Shown here one piece after another: positions 1-9,065 of a stretch of 64,000 bases of DNA. A program made the translations under genes and the position numbers. The notes beneath the pieces are model-generated. The model was not told where the DNA came from. It made no database searches and saw only the letters and a list, made by a program, of their open reading frames with translations. Each line of letters starts with the position of its first letter. The stretch's first letter is position 1. Source of the stretch: Rathayibacter oskolensis (GTDB lineage Bacteria; Actinomycetota; Actinomycetes; Actinomycetales; Microbacteriaceae); the NCBI RefSeq assembly GCF_900177245.1, contig NZ_FXBM01000001.1:1860001-1924000 (forward strand), written 5' to 3'.

Positions 1-303
1 GAGGTTCGCGGCCCCCGAGAGGAACGGGTAGAAGCCCGGCCCCTCGACGAGGGCGCCCACCCGGGGCAGCACGTCGGCCGCCCGCCGCGGCATGGCGGAC
101 CCGAGGACGGTGATCGTCCCCTCCGTCGGCGCCGCGAGGGCGAGGAGCATCCGGATGGTCGTGGTCTTGCCGGAGCCGTTCGGGCCGAGGAACCCGAACA
201 CGGCCCCCCGGGGGACGGCCAGGGCGAGACCCGACACGGCCTCCTGCCGCCCGAAGCGCTTGGTGAGACCGCGGGTCTCGACCGCGAGCTCGCCCGTCGT
301 CAC
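1..303 (-). CDS. ABC transporter ATP-binding protein, 3' part cut by window edge
   Basis: This is the first 101 codons of an ABC ATPase that runs off the left edge. Reading from the GTG at 303, the LTKRFGRQEAV start is typical of ABC-2 type exporter ATPases. The Walker A motif GPNGSGKTT lies at about residues 40-48, and the VEGPGFYPFLS segment stands where these proteins carry their Q-loop region. The signature and Walker B motifs lie outside the window. The GTG overlaps the stop of the upstream LolA-like gene by 4 nt, so the two are co-translated, and a permease gene probably follows. The substrate cannot be told. The family is certain, the exact subfamily is not. Confidence 0.9.
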   Translation of the reverse strand, partial: MTTGELAVETRGLTKRFGRQEAVSGLALAVPRGAVFGFLGPNGSGKTTTIRMLLALAAPTEGTITVLGSAMPRRAADVLPRVGALVEGPGFYPFLSGAANL

Positions 304-1403
304 CGCCCGGCAGCCGCGTCGAGCAGGGTGCTGGTCGGCACCGCGCCGGCGAGGACGCGCCCGTCGTCGGTGAACAGGACGGTGAGCAGCGAGGAGGACA
401 GCACGCGGCCACCGTCGACCGGAGTGGTGACGGCGTCGAGAGCGGCGAGGGACTCCGCGTCTCCGGCGGCGACCTCGACGACGGTGCTCCAGCCGGTGCC
501 GGTGGTGGTGACGCCGGAGTCGTCGGCCGGCGCGGCCCTGTCGGGAGTCGCACCGTCGGGAGTCGCGGTCTCGGGTGCGGTGCCCTCGTGGGTGGGCGCC
601 GCCTCCTCGGTCACCTCGGCGCCCTCGGGGGGCGTGAAGGCGAACATGCCGGCGTCGGGCGCGGAGAAGTCGATGCTCGAGTAGGCGACGCTGAAGGCGG
701 GAGCGGTCGCTCCGCTCGCGGTCACGGCGACGCCGAGGGGCAGACCGGTCTCACCGTCGACCGAGACGGTGACGGAGCCGACGAGGGTGTCGGAGCTGCG
801 GGGCGTGAGCACGAGCTCGTAGGCGTCGCGTCCGGCGACCCGGACGTCGGAGCCGACGGCCACCGTCGTCGTCGGGTCGATCGACGACAGGAACTGCTCG
901 GCGATGCTCGACGGGGTCGGGACGTCGGTCATCGGCGCCGGCTCCTCCGTCTCGCCCGTGGGGGCGAGGAAGTGGGTGGCCGTGTTCTCGGAGGAGTCGT
1001 AGACCCAGACTCCCTCGCCCTTCGCAGCGACGATGTCGCGCTCGGCGAGCCGGTCGAGGACCTGGAGGCGCGCGCCCTTCTCGGCGTCGACGAACACCCG
1101 GGCCTGGTGCGATCCGGTGGCCAGCTCGAGCAGAGCGTCGGTCGGCGACGCGGAGTCGGTCGACCCGGACGCGGAGCCGCCGCCGAGGGCGGAGAGATCG
1201 GGGAGGCCGAGGTCGGAGGACTGCTCGATCTCGCCGGAGAAAGCCGTGACGTCGCTCTCGGCGACGAAGCTCAGAAGGTCCGCGGCGGACTTCTCGGGGA
1301 GGTCTCCCGCGGCGCTGGCCGAGAGAGGAAGGGCGACGGCCGCGGCGACGACGACCAGGGGGACGGCGGCGAACGGGGTCCAGCGCTTCCAAGAGGTGCT
1401 CAT
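300..1403 (-). CDS. Secreted LolA-like / DUF2092-type protein
   Basis: A 367-residue exported protein. Residues 1-32 form a signal peptide with a basic start, a hydrophobic stretch and an ASA-A cleavage region. The middle (about 100-270) has the alternating beta pattern of the LolA-like fold: repeated short strands such as GEGVWVYDSSEN and RDAYELVLTPRSS, then a final strand ending in FAFTPPEGAEV. A Thr/Ala/Pro/Asp-rich linker and about 60 more residues follow. In actinobacteria such proteins sit beside an ABC exporter, as here, and may carry lipids or bind hydrophobic ligands outside the membrane; that role is inference. It overlaps the ATPase gene by 4 nt. The ATG at 1403 is followed directly by the signal peptide. 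Confidence 0.7.
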   Translation of the reverse strand: MSTSWKRWTPFAAVPLVVVAAAVALPLSASAAGDLPEKSAADLLSFVAESDVTAFSGEIEQSSDLGLPDLSALGGGSASGSTDSASPTDALLELATGSHQARVFVDAEKGARLQVLDRLAERDIVAAKGEGVWVYDSSENTATHFLAPTGETEEPAPMTDVPTPSSIAEQFLSSIDPTTTVAVGSDVRVAGRDAYELVLTPRSSDTLVGSVTVSVDGETGLPLGVAVTASGATAPAFSVAYSSIDFSAPDAGMFAFTPPEGAEVTEEAAPTHEGTAPETATPDGATPDRAAPADDSGVTTTGTGWSTVVEVAAGDAESLAALDAVTTPVDGGRVLSSSLLTVLFTDDGRVLAGAVPTSTLLDAAAGR

Positions 1404-1467
1404 ACCCCGGGAGGGTACGCGCCGAAACGCCGAGGCGGCTGCGAATCACCCGATCCGGGCGCTGGCG

Positions 1468-2118
1468 TCAGGCGATGCGCTCGGCCGAGACGACGACGTT
1501 GTCGACGTAGTGGCCGTAGGAGTCGTCGAACACGCCCCCGCAGGTGATGAGGCGCAGCTGCGCCGTGGGCGTGGGCCCGTAGACGTCCTCCGTCGGGAAG
1601 TCCTCCTTCGGCACCGTGACGGAGCCGGTCACGGCGAAGGTGCGGGTGCTGCCGTCCGAGAGCATGACGTCGACCGTGTCGCCCGGCGCGAGCTCGGAGA
1701 GTCGGAGGAAGACGCCGGGACCGATCCGGGAGTCGACGTGGCCCGCGATGACCGACGGGCCGATGTCGCCCGGCACCACTCCGTCGCGGTACCAGCCGGC
1801 CTCGTCGACGAGCACGGGAGGCTGGATCCAGCCGGTCTCGTCGCGGGTCAGCGACTCGAGCGTCGAGTCGACGCCGAGCGCGGGGATGACCACCCGCTCG
1901 GGGACGACGGTCGAGCGGCTCCTCGCGTCGGCGGCGACCGGGTCCTGCAGCTGCCCTGCGGCAGCGGCCGCCGCGGTCGGCGTACTCGTGGGGGCGCTCG
2001 TGGGGGTGCTCTCCGAAGCAGCCGAGCCGGTGCTCGTCGGCACGGGTGCCGCGGTCGAGCACCCGGTCAGCGTCAGGGCCACTGCGAGAGCGACGCCGAC
2101 GCGCGCGACCGCGCGCAT
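1468..2118 (-). CDS. Class F sortase, probable lipoprotein
   Basis: A 216-residue transpeptidase predicted to anchor surface proteins. It starts with a short hydrophobic signal ending in the lipobox LTGC (Cys20), then a Ser/Thr/Pro/Ala-rich spacer to about residue 60. The sortase domain carries the catalytic His in VIAGHVDS (His127) and the catalytic Cys in LRLITCGG (Cys193), the class F form of the TLxTC signature. I could not assign the catalytic Arg with confidence; Arg189 and Arg214 are candidates. The ATG at 2118 overlaps the stop of the DUF4397 gene upstream (ATGA), so enzyme and likely substrate are made together. A lipidated sortase is less usual than one held by a transmembrane anchor. 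Confidence 0.88.
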   Translation of the reverse strand: MRAVARVGVALAVALTLTGCSTAAPVPTSTGSAASESTPTSAPTSTPTAAAAAAGQLQDPVAADARSRSTVVPERVVIPALGVDSTLESLTRDETGWIQPPVLVDEAGWYRDGVVPGDIGPSVIAGHVDSRIGPGVFLRLSELAPGDTVDVMLSDGSTRTFAVTGSVTVPKEDFPTEDVYGPTPTAQLRLITCGGVFDDSYGHYVDNVVVSAERIA

Positions 2119-3020
2119 CAGCCGGCGCGTCGAGCGCCGACCGCGTGGCGACGCGCGAAGAAGGCGACCCCGGCCAGCAGCAGGGCGACGACCGAGCCGA
2201 TGCCGACGAAGCCCTGGACGAGCGGCGCCCCGGCCGAGCCGACGTGGACCGCCGTCGCGCCGCCTCCGGTCTGGATGCCGCCGGTCGGCAGGTCGCCGAC
2301 CGCGGCGGAGTCGAGGACGGGCGAGACGACGAGTCCGCCGGCGGCGTCGTCGAGCACGAACAGCGACGCGACCGAGCCGGCCGCGAGGTCGAGATCGGCC
2401 TTCGCCGTGGCCGAGGCCGTGCTGACGTCGAGGGTCCACGGTCCCGCCGGGACGTTCTTGTAGGGCGTCGCACTCCCCTGCTGCGCACCGCTGGCGATGA
2501 TCGCACCGGTCGTGGTGACGACGTCGACCTGAGAGGCGGTGGTGGAGGCCTGGATGACGCGCACCCTGGCCTGGCCGTCGGCCGGCGGGGTGAGGTCGTC
2601 GGTGAAGACGGTGGTGTTGAGGACGGCGTTCCGGCCGAGCGCGGCGACGGTCAGCGGGGTGCCCGCGGTCACATCGACGGACTGCTGGATCACGGGCGCC
2701 GAGCCCTCCGGAGCATCGGAGGGGACCATCGAGACGACGTAGGTGCCCGGCGTCAGCGTCCAGTAGGGAGAGACCGCGCCGTAGGCGACGTCGTCCAGCT
2801 CGAAGGCTGCGCCTCCGCCGGCCAGCGCCGTCAGCGAGACGTCGACCGACTTCGTGTCGGGAGAGAGGTGAGCGACCCGCACCCAGCCCGTCGCGGGAGC
2901 CGCCTCCTCGGCGGACGCGGGTGCCGCGCCGAGAGCGGCCAGCGCGGCGACGGCCGCGAGCGCGATCGCCGCCCGCGGCAGCCGTCGGAGCGGGCGGGCG
3001 GAGCGGGTGATCGGGTCCAT
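2118..3020 (-). CDS. DUF4397 surface protein, likely sortase substrate
   Basis: A 300-residue exported protein. A signal peptide covers residues 1-38, ending at the ASAEE region. Two DUF4397 beta-sandwich repeats follow, recognisable by WVRVAHLSPDTKSVDVSL and ARVRVIQASTTASQVDVV. The tail has the layout of a cell-wall sorting signal: LPTGG at about residue 244, IQTGGG, a spacer, a hydrophobic helix and a basic end (ARRHAVGARRAG). The motif lies farther from the C-terminus (57 residues) than in classical LPXTG proteins. It overlaps the sortase gene by 4 nt, which supports the pairing. The biological role of DUF4397 is unknown. The gene starts 24 nt downstream of the end of the hexad-repeat gene, so all three may be co-transcribed. 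Confidence 0.85.
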   Translation of the reverse strand: MDPITRSARPLRRLPRAAIALAAVAALAALGAAPASAEEAAPATGWVRVAHLSPDTKSVDVSLTALAGGGAAFELDDVAYGAVSPYWTLTPGTYVVSMVPSDAPEGSAPVIQQSVDVTAGTPLTVAALGRNAVLNTTVFTDDLTPPADGQARVRVIQASTTASQVDVVTTTGAIIASGAQQGSATPYKNVPAGPWTLDVSTASATAKADLDLAAGSVASLFVLDDAAGGLVVSPVLDSAAVGDLPTGGIQTGGGATAVHVGSAGAPLVQGFVGIGSVVALLLAGVAFFARRHAVGARRAG

Positions 3021-3043
3021 GGTGCGTCCTTCGGGTGGGTGGT

Positions 3044-5890
3044 CTACGGCGCGTCCGGGAGGAGCCCGGACGGCTCGTCGAGGTCGAACGTCACGAGCAG
3101 GCCCGCGGAGGTCGATTCGACGGAGGTGGGGACGAAGTCGCCGGTCTGGCTCCCGAGCCAGGCCGTGGCCTCGGTGGTCGCGACCGCATCCGCGGGAACG
3201 CTCGCGCCGTTGTAGCCGGAGAGGAGCAGGCGGTGCCGCACTCCCTCCGTCTCGTTCGCGCCGGCGGGGAAGTCGGTGACCGAGAGCGGTGCGGCGGCGA
3301 GCTGCTGGCCGAGGAGCAGGAGCAGCCGCGCGTCGACCTGGCCCGCCTCGAGCAGTGCGCGGGCGGCGGGCGTGGTGGTGAGGGCCGGGTTGCCCGCGAG
3401 CTGGCCGCCGGCGGAGGCCCGCGCGGCGGTGAGGACCGCGGCGGACGCGGCGGCCGCCTCCGTGCCCTGATCGAGGACGCGGCGCACCTCGATCGAGGAG
3501 TCGCCGCTGCCGAAGGCGGCGACCGGCTGCGAGTTCGCGAGCGCGGTCTCGACCTCGCCCGACGCCGAGTCGGTCAGCCCAGGGGTCACCAGGAGGTAGT
3601 CGGCCGCTCGCCAGGCCGAGTCGGGCGCCGCGGCGGCGAGCGTCGACTCAGGGATGATCGTGTCGGCCGGGAAGCCGGCCTCGGAGACCTGGTCCACGAG
3701 TCCGTCCTCGACGACCAGCACTGAGGCGGGGTCGAGGGAGGAGGCGATCCACGCGACGGCCGCGGTGGTCGTCCCGGGGTCGGCGGCCGGTGCGTCGTCG
3801 GCGCCTCCGCCCGAGAGCAGCGGGACGGCGACGAGCGCTCCTCCGATGACGAGGACCGCCGCTCCGATGCCGATGCCGACGGCGAGGAGGCCGCGCCGCG
3901 AGCGGGGGAGGTCGGCGTCGTCACGGTCGTCGGGCTCGACGTCGACCGGGACGATCCCCGGGAACGGCGGAGCGGTGGCCGAGCGGGCGTCGTCCAAGCC
4001 GCGGAGGTCGGCGGGCGGCTCGCTCCGGTCCGAGTGGCGGGGATGGGTCGCGAGCGCGTGGCCCGCCTCCGATGCGGCGGACGGCTCGGCCTCGGGGACG
4101 AAGGCGGCCGCGCGGGGGTGGGGGAACTCGACGGCATCGGGATCGAGGGTGCAGATCTCGCCGATCGCCGGAGCGAGTCCGAGCACCGTCGCGAAGGCGA
4201 CGGGGGCCACGGGAGCGGCGCTGCGCTCGAAGGCGGTGGGTCGGGCGGGCTCGGCGGCGTCGGGCCGGTTCCGGGGGGCGTCCTCCGCCTCGGAAGCGCG
4301 GTCCGTACGCCGAGCCTCTGCTGCGCGCTGAGCCTCCGCGACCCGCTCCGCCTCGGCGAGACGGACGACCTCGGCTGCGCGCCGGGCGCGCTCGAAGCGC
4401 TCGATCCCGGCTGCACGCCGACTCCTCTCGACGCGTTCGGCCTCGACGCGCCGCTCGTTCTCGGCGACTCGCGCGTCCTCTGCGGCACGCGCGGCTTCCG
4501 CGAGCCGCTCGGCCCGCGCGACGCGCTCGGCCTCGACACGACGGGCGGCCTCGGCGATCCACGCGGCTTCGGCGAGGCGCTCGGCTTCGGCGAGGCGCTC
4601 GGCCTCCGCGAGGCGCTCGGCCTCCGCGAGACGCTCCGCCTCCGCGACACGCTCAGCCTCCGCGAGGCGCTCCGCCTCCGCGACACGCTCAGCCTCGGCG
4701 AGGCGCTCAGCCTCAGCCGCACGCTCGGCCTCCGCCACACGCTCGGCCTCCGCCACACGCTCGGCCTCCGCCACACGCTCAGCCTCCGCGAGGCGCTCGG
4801 CCTCCGCGAGGCGCTCGGCCTCCGCGACACGCTCGGCCTCCGCGACACGCTCGGCCTCCGCGACACGCTCAGCCTCCGCGACACGCTCAGCCTCCGCGAC
4901 ACGCTCAGCCTCCGCGACACGCTCAGCCTCCGCGACACGCTCAGCCTCCGCGACACGCTCAGCCTCCGCGACACGCTCAGCCTCCGCGACACGCTCAGCC
5001 TCCGCGACACGCTCAGCCTCCGCGACACGCTCAGCCTCCGCGACACGCTCAGCCTCAGCGACACGCTCAGCCTCCGCGACACGCTCAGCCTCCGCGACAC
5101 GCTCAGCCTCCGCGACACGCTCAGCCTCCGCGACACGCTCAGCCTCAGCGACACGCTCAGCCTCCGCGACACGCTCAGCCTCCGCGACACGCTCAGCCTC
5201 CGCGACACGCTCAGCCTCCGCGACACGCTCAGCCTCAGCGACACGCTCAGCCTCAGCGACACGCTCAGCCTCCGCGACACGCTCAGCCTCAGCAAGACGC
5301 TCAGCCTCCGCCACACGCTCGGCCTCAGCGAGGCGCTCAGCCTCCGCAACACGCTCCACCTCCGCGACCCGCTCGACCTCGGCGAGACGCTCAGCCTCCG
5401 CAACGCGCTCAGCCTCGGCGCGCTCCTCCTCGGCGAGACGATCGAGATAGCCGGCGCGGTCCGCTGCAGCCGTGCGCTCCTGCGCGGACACGGCAGCGAG
5501 GGCCGAGACGGGGGCCGGCGGACCGGCCGGCGGCACGAGCGGAGGCGCAGCGGGAGCGCGCTCGACGCGCGGCGCAGGAGTGGAGCGGGCGCCGGACCCG
5601 CGGTGCCGGGTGAGGTCAGGGACGAAGTCGGCGACTCCGGGGTGCGGGAACTCGATCGCGTCCGGATCGAGCTCGCAGTACTCGCCGATCGAGGGCGCGA
5701 GCACCTCGACCGTGCGGAGGAACGGATCGGCAGGCCCGTGGGCCGCTGAGGGCGCCGGAGCGCCGGAGCTCTCGCGTGCCGGAGCCTCCCGCACGGGGAG
5801 GTCGTCGACCTCGTGCTGCTCCTCCGCGATGTCCCGACGACGGCCGAGCCCCAGCAGTCGTCGCCCGACGCCGGCGGTGCCCCGCGCCAT
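3044..5890 (-). CDS. Large single-pass membrane protein with about fifty VAEAER hexads
   Basis: A 948-residue protein of unknown function. Residues 1-130 are an acidic/Pro-rich region with a motif at about 65-91 ([20 protein letters not shown]). From about 150 to 450 the chain is almost pure [12 protein letters not shown] hexads. These predict one long charged alpha helix with Glu-Arg pairs at i,i+3, resembling single-alpha-helix or TolA-type rods rather than a heptad coiled coil. A second copy of the motif ([20 protein letters not shown]) follows at about 568-598. Basic residues then precede one membrane helix (about 665-692), so the rod should be cytoplasmic. The last 255 residues should be outside and look like a globular Ala-rich domain. 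I chose the ATG at 5890 because GGACGGAG lies 9 nt upstream; a TTG at 5926 is possible. I recognise no family. Confidence 0.8.
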   Translation of the reverse strand: MARGTAGVGRRLLGLGRRRDIAEEQHEVDDLPVREAPARESSGAPAPSAAHGPADPFLRTVEVLAPSIGEYCELDPDAIEFPHPGVADFVPDLTRHRGSGARSTPAPRVERAPAAPPLVPPAGPPAPVSALAAVSAQERTAAADRAGYLDRLAEEERAEAERVAEAERLAEVERVAEVERVAEAERLAEAERVAEAERLAEAERVAEAERVAEAERVAEAERVAEAERVAEAERVAEAERVAEAERVAEAERVAEAERVAEAERVAEAERVAEAERVAEAERVAEAERVAEAERVAEAERVAEAERVAEAERVAEAERVAEAERVAEAERVAEAERVAEAERVAEAERVAEAERVAEAERLAEAERLAEAERVAEAERVAEAERVAEAERAAEAERLAEAERVAEAERLAEAERVAEAERLAEAERLAEAERLAEAERLAEAAWIAEAARRVEAERVARAERLAEAARAAEDARVAENERRVEAERVERSRRAAGIERFERARRAAEVVRLAEAERVAEAQRAAEARRTDRASEAEDAPRNRPDAAEPARPTAFERSAAPVAPVAFATVLGLAPAIGEICTLDPDAVEFPHPRAAAFVPEAEPSAASEAGHALATHPRHSDRSEPPADLRGLDDARSATAPPFPGIVPVDVEPDDRDDADLPRSRRGLLAVGIGIGAAVLVIGGALVAVPLLSGGGADDAPAADPGTTTAAVAWIASSLDPASVLVVEDGLVDQVSEAGFPADTIIPESTLAAAAPDSAWRAADYLLVTPGLTDSASGEVETALANSQPVAAFGSGDSSIEVRRVLDQGTEAAAASAAVLTAARASAGGQLAGNPALTTTPAARALLEAGQVDARLLLLLGQQLAAAPLSVTDFPAGANETEGVRHRLLLSGYNGASVPADAVATTEATAWLGSQTGDFVPTSVESTSAGLLVTFDLDEPSGLLPDAP
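4550..5430. repeat. Coding array of 18-bp units (hexad VAEAER)
   Basis: About fifty head-to-tail 18-bp units inside the membrane protein gene. On the plus strand the commonest unit is GCCTCCGCGACACGCTCA. From about 4861 to 5280 copies are nearly identical, with one recurring synonymous change (CTCC to CTCA); outer copies vary more. The period is a multiple of three and holds no stop in any frame, so all six frames are open. Near-identity in the core suggests recent expansion by slippage or recombination, so copy number probably differs between strains. Confidence 0.97.
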
Positions 5891-6136
5891 CAGCGCGAGC
5901 TCCGTCCGCGCGCGCGCCGACTGCAAGAGGTCATACCTGCTCTTCGGAGCCCCCCGGCCGTCCGGTCTGGTCCGTCATACGATCCGGAACGTCGTCCCCA
6001 CCTGTCCATGGCCCCAGTCTCCTGGGTGCGGTGGCGCGAGACGAACGCTCTTCGCGCGCGGAACCGGCGTGTCGCCTCCGCGGCGGACGTCGGGCAAGGG
6101 GGTGCGGCTCCCCCGCGCGCCCGGGATGATCGGAGG

Positions 6137-7189
6137 ATGGACCTCCCGTTCGCGCTCCCGATCGCCCCGATGCTCGCCAAGGCCGTGCCCTCGGTACCCG
6201 CGCAGGACAGCGGGGCGGGCGGCTTCTCGTACGAGCCGAAATGGGACGGCTTCCGCGCGATCGTGTCCGTCTCGGGCGGTGCGTGCGAGATCGGGAGCCG
6301 CGGATCGAAGCCGCTGACCCGCTACTTCCCCGAGCTGGTCGAGGCGTTCCTGCGCCTGCTGCCCGACGGATGCGTCCTCGACGGCGAGATCGTGCTCGCG
6401 ACCGGGGAGCCCGGAGCACAGCGCCTCGACTGGGAGCTGCTCTCGCAGCGCATCCACCCGGCCGCGAGCCGGGTCGCCCTGCTCGCCGCGGAGACCCCCG
6501 CGATGCTCGTCGCCTTCGACCTGCTCGCCGTCGGCGGCCGCAGCCTGCTCGACGAGCCCTACTCGTCGCGTCGAGCGGCGCTCGCCGACCTCCTCGACGG
6601 CGTCCCGCATCCGCTGCATCTCGGCCGCACCACCTCCGACGAGGCCCTCGCCCGCGACTGGCTCGACCGGTTCGAGGGCGCAGGTCTCGACGGAGTCGTC
6701 GCGAAGCCGCTCGCCTCGCCGTACGCCCCGGGGAAGCGGTCGATGCTCAAGGTGAAGCACCACCGCACGGCCGACGTGATCGCGATCGGCTACCGCGAGC
6801 ACACGTCCAAGCCCGGAGTCGGCTCCCTGCTGCTCGGGCTCCACGACGCCGCCGGTGCACTGCGCCAGGTCGGCGGCGCCTCGGCCTTCACCGACGTGCG
6901 CCGCGTCGAGCTGATCGAGGAGCTCGCCGACGTCGTCGAGCGCGACGGGGCGGGAGATCCCGTGCGCGGGGACGGCGAGCGCAGCCGCTTCTCCGGCGGC
7001 CGCGACACCTCCTTCGTCCGGCTGCGACCGACGAGGGTGCTCGAGGTGCGCTACGACCAGATGGAGGGCGACCGGTTCCGCCACACGGTGCAGTTCGAGC
7101 GCTGGCGTCCCGACCGGGAGGCCCGCTCGTGCACCTTCGAGCAGCTCGAGCAGCCCGCGGCGTACGACCTCGACGACGTGCTCGGCTGA
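6137..7189 (+). CDS. ligC: ATP-dependent DNA ligase, LigC type
   Basis: A 350-residue stand-alone ATP-dependent ligase, the usual length for actinobacterial LigC. Motif I is EPKWDGFRA with the adenylated Lys at about residue 35. DGEIVLATG is motif III, the segment around DGVVAKPL is motif IV and LKVKHH is motif V. The C-terminal part (EVRYDQMEGDRFRH) is the OB-fold region. It seals breaks in the end-joining and repair routes of bacteria that carry Ku/LigD modules. I chose the ATG at 6137 because homologues begin at MDLP; a GGAGG touches it, so initiation may be weak or leaderless. It converges with the LigD-type polymerase gene, whose stop lies 10 nt away. No Ku gene is in the window. Confidence 0.9.
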   Translation: MDLPFALPIAPMLAKAVPSVPAQDSGAGGFSYEPKWDGFRAIVSVSGGACEIGSRGSKPLTRYFPELVEAFLRLLPDGCVLDGEIVLATGEPGAQRLDWELLSQRIHPAASRVALLAAETPAMLVAFDLLAVGGRSLLDEPYSSRRAALADLLDGVPHPLHLGRTTSDEALARDWLDRFEGAGLDGVVAKPLASPYAPGKRSMLKVKHHRTADVIAIGYREHTSKPGVGSLLLGLHDAAGALRQVGGASAFTDVRRVELIEELADVVERDGAGDPVRGDGERSRFSGGRDTSFVRLRPTRVLEVRYDQMEGDRFRHTVQFERWRPDREARSCTFEQLEQPAAYDLDDVLG

Positions 7190-7199
7190 CCACGCCGCG

Positions 7200-8231
7200 C
7201 TACTCGGCGGCGGGCTTCTTCGCCCGGCTCGGCTGGACGCGCGGCGGCTCGCCGGGCATCTTCGGGAAGTCGGGCGGGAAGGGCAGCTCACCGAGTCCGT
7301 CGGCCACGTCCCGCTCCCACCAGCCGAGGAGCGCGTCGAGGCGCCCGGGAGAGTCGTGCATCCGTGCCCACGGGTCGCCCTGCGAGCGGAGTCGGTCGGG
7401 GACCGAGCGGATGGTGAACTCCTGCGGGTCGACTCCGTCGAGCTCGTCCCACTCGAGCGGGCAGGACACCGGTGCGTGCGCGAGAGGGCGGGGGCTGTAG
7501 GCGCCCGCCATGGTCCGGTCGCGGTTGGCCTGATTGAAGTCGACGAAGATGCGCTCGCCGCGCTCCTCCTTCCACCAGGCCGTCGTCACCTGCTCGGGCA
7601 TCCGCCGCTCGAGCTCGCGGGCCGCGGCGATCACCGCGTGCCGCACCTCGAGGAACTCGTGCTCGGGGACGACCGGCGCGAAGACGTGCAGGCCGCGGTT
7701 GCCCGAGGTCTTCACGAACGACTCGAGCCCGGCCTCGCGGAGCACCTCGCGGAGGGAGTGCGCCGCCCGCACCGCGTCGGCGACGTCGGTGCCCGGCTGC
7801 GGGTCGAGGTCGATGCGCAGCTGATCGGGCTGGTCGGGGTCGCCGGCCTTCGACGCCCACGGGTGGAAGACGATCGTGTTCATCTGCGCGGCCCACACGG
7901 CCACGGCCGGCTCGTCGATGACCAGCTGAGGATGCACCCGACCGCTCGGGTAGGTCACGGGGACGGAGCGCACGTACTCCGGCGCCCCCTTCGGCGGGTT
8001 CTTCGAGAAGAACTGCTCGCCGTCGATCCCGGAGGAGAACCGCTGCAGAGACACGGGCCGGTCGCCGTTGGCGGCGACGAACGCCTCGCCGATCGCGATC
8101 AGGTACTCGGCGACCTCGCGCTTCGTGATGCCCGGCTCCGGGAACAGCACCCGGCCCGGACTCGAGATCCGCACCTCCCGGTCACCGTGCGGACCGGGGA
8201 CGGTGAGGACGACGGCGTCGCTGCTGGGCAT
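7200..8231 (-). CDS. LigD-type polymerase (primase) domain protein
   Basis: A 343-residue free-standing polymerase domain of the archaeo-eukaryotic primase family, as in the Pol domain of LigD. The catalytic acidic pair is in LRIDLDPQPGTD, the phosphate-binding signature is TSGNRGLHVFAP and the third Asp is in IFVDFNQ. In bacterial end-joining this enzyme fills gaps and adds ribonucleotides at double-strand break ends. Here it is separate from ligase and nuclease; the ligase is the convergent neighbour. The ATG at 8231 lies 10 nt after the DUF2256/DUF3253 stop, so those two form an operon. Confidence 0.9.
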   Translation of the reverse strand: MPSSDAVVLTVPGPHGDREVRISSPGRVLFPEPGITKREVAEYLIAIGEAFVAANGDRPVSLQRFSSGIDGEQFFSKNPPKGAPEYVRSVPVTYPSGRVHPQLVIDEPAVAVWAAQMNTIVFHPWASKAGDPDQPDQLRIDLDPQPGTDVADAVRAAHSLREVLREAGLESFVKTSGNRGLHVFAPVVPEHEFLEVRHAVIAAARELERRMPEQVTTAWWKEERGERIFVDFNQANRDRTMAGAYSPRPLAHAPVSCPLEWDELDGVDPQEFTIRSVPDRLRSQGDPWARMHDSPGRLDALLGWWERDVADGLGELPFPPDFPKMPGEPPRVQPSRAKKPAAE

Positions 8232-8240
8232 CCTGTGAGG

Positions 8241-8669
8241 CTATCCCGCGGTGCCGCCGGGCGACAGGGGCCCGCCGGGGCGGCGGCGGAGGCGGATCGG
8301 GCCCTTCGCGCGCGACGGATCGACGATCTGCCCGCCCTGCACGATGTCGATCTCGCCGCGGTCGACGAGCCGGCGGGCCGCACGGCGGACCGGCTCCATG
8401 AGGGGACGCCAGTCGTCCACGCCGACCTTGCGGGCCACCTCGGACGGGCACGCCGTCGACGAGGCGGCCCTCGCGAGCAGGACCGAGCGGATCTCCTCCT
8501 CGAGCCGCGCCTCCTCCGGACCGACGCCGCGACGGCGGCAGGCGTCGGAGCAGTAGCGGACGTTCTCCCAGTCGCGCGCCCACTTCGCGCGCCACTCGAT
8601 CTCGCGACCGCAGGAGGCACAGGTCTTGTTCTCGGGGCGGGCGGAGGACTCGCGGACGCGGTGGGCCAT
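8241..8669 (-). CDS. DUF2256 and DUF3253 domain protein
   Basis: A 142-residue protein. The N-terminal half has a four-Cys zinc-ribbon-like DUF2256 module: CASC at residues 17-20 and YCSDAC at 39-44. The second half (about 55-125) is a DUF3253 winged-helix-like domain ending in [20 protein letters not shown]. Function is unknown; a small DNA- or RNA-binding role fits the fold. It lies directly upstream of the LigD-type polymerase gene on the same strand, so a link to repair is possible but not shown. The ATG at 8669 gives the expected start. Confidence 0.82.
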   Translation of the reverse strand: MAHRVRESSARPENKTCASCGREIEWRAKWARDWENVRYCSDACRRRGVGPEEARLEEEIRSVLLARAASSTACPSEVARKVGVDDWRPLMEPVRRAARRLVDRGEIDIVQGGQIVDPSRAKGPIRLRRRPGGPLSPGGTAG

Positions 8670-9065
8670 GACGTCGAGTCTGCGCGCGCGGGTCGGGAGG
8701 CGCGACGGGTTGCGCTGTGGGCGATCCGGAGGGGGCGGTGCGATCCGCAGGAGGCGGTGCCGTCCGCAGGAGACGGTGCGGTCTGCAGGAGATCGTGCGA
8801 CTCCTCACCGATCGACGGGGCGGAGACTCCGGCGCGCGACTCCTGCGAATCGCACACCCCGCCTTCCGGCTCGCGCTCCGCCTCCGGGATCACTCTCCGC
8901 CTCCGAGCAGGGGAGGCGGGACGGACGCCGCATTCGCAGCCGGCGGTGTCATACTCCGCAATGCGGCGGAGGCCCGACCGGCGGTACGACAGGCTGGAGG
9001 GGCCGTGCTGCGGCGCGAAGGCGGGCCCTTCCCGAGCCGCACCCTCCAACGATCAGGAGTCTCCG
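8670..9065. other. 396-nt intergenic region with short degenerate repeats
   Basis: No gene is seen here. It lies between the divergent DUF2256/DUF3253 gene and the flavin reductase gene, so it holds both promoters. It contains three 19-bp tandem units (8734-8790). An inverted relative, CTCCTGCGAATCGCAC, lies near 8840-8855. A partial dyad, CTCCGCAATGCGGCGGAG, lies at about 8954-8971. I could not place -10/-35 boxes with confidence. Confidence 0.6.
8734..8790. repeat. Three tandem 19-bp units
   Basis: Units GGCGGTGCGATCCGCAGGA (8734), GGCGGTGCCGTCCGCAGGA (8753) and GACGGTGCGGTCTGCAGGA (8772) follow each other with an exact 19-bp period. A further decayed copy begins at 8791. They sit upstream of the flavin reductase gene. 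Confidence 0.9.

Noticed and set aside
3586-5749. Very long open frames on both strands through the 18-bp repeat (reading SLRDTL, PPRHAQ or SVSRRL repeats)
   Set aside because: The period is a multiple of three without stops, so every frame is open. Only the minus frame with VAEAER has conserved non-repeat ends, a membrane helix and a ribosome site.
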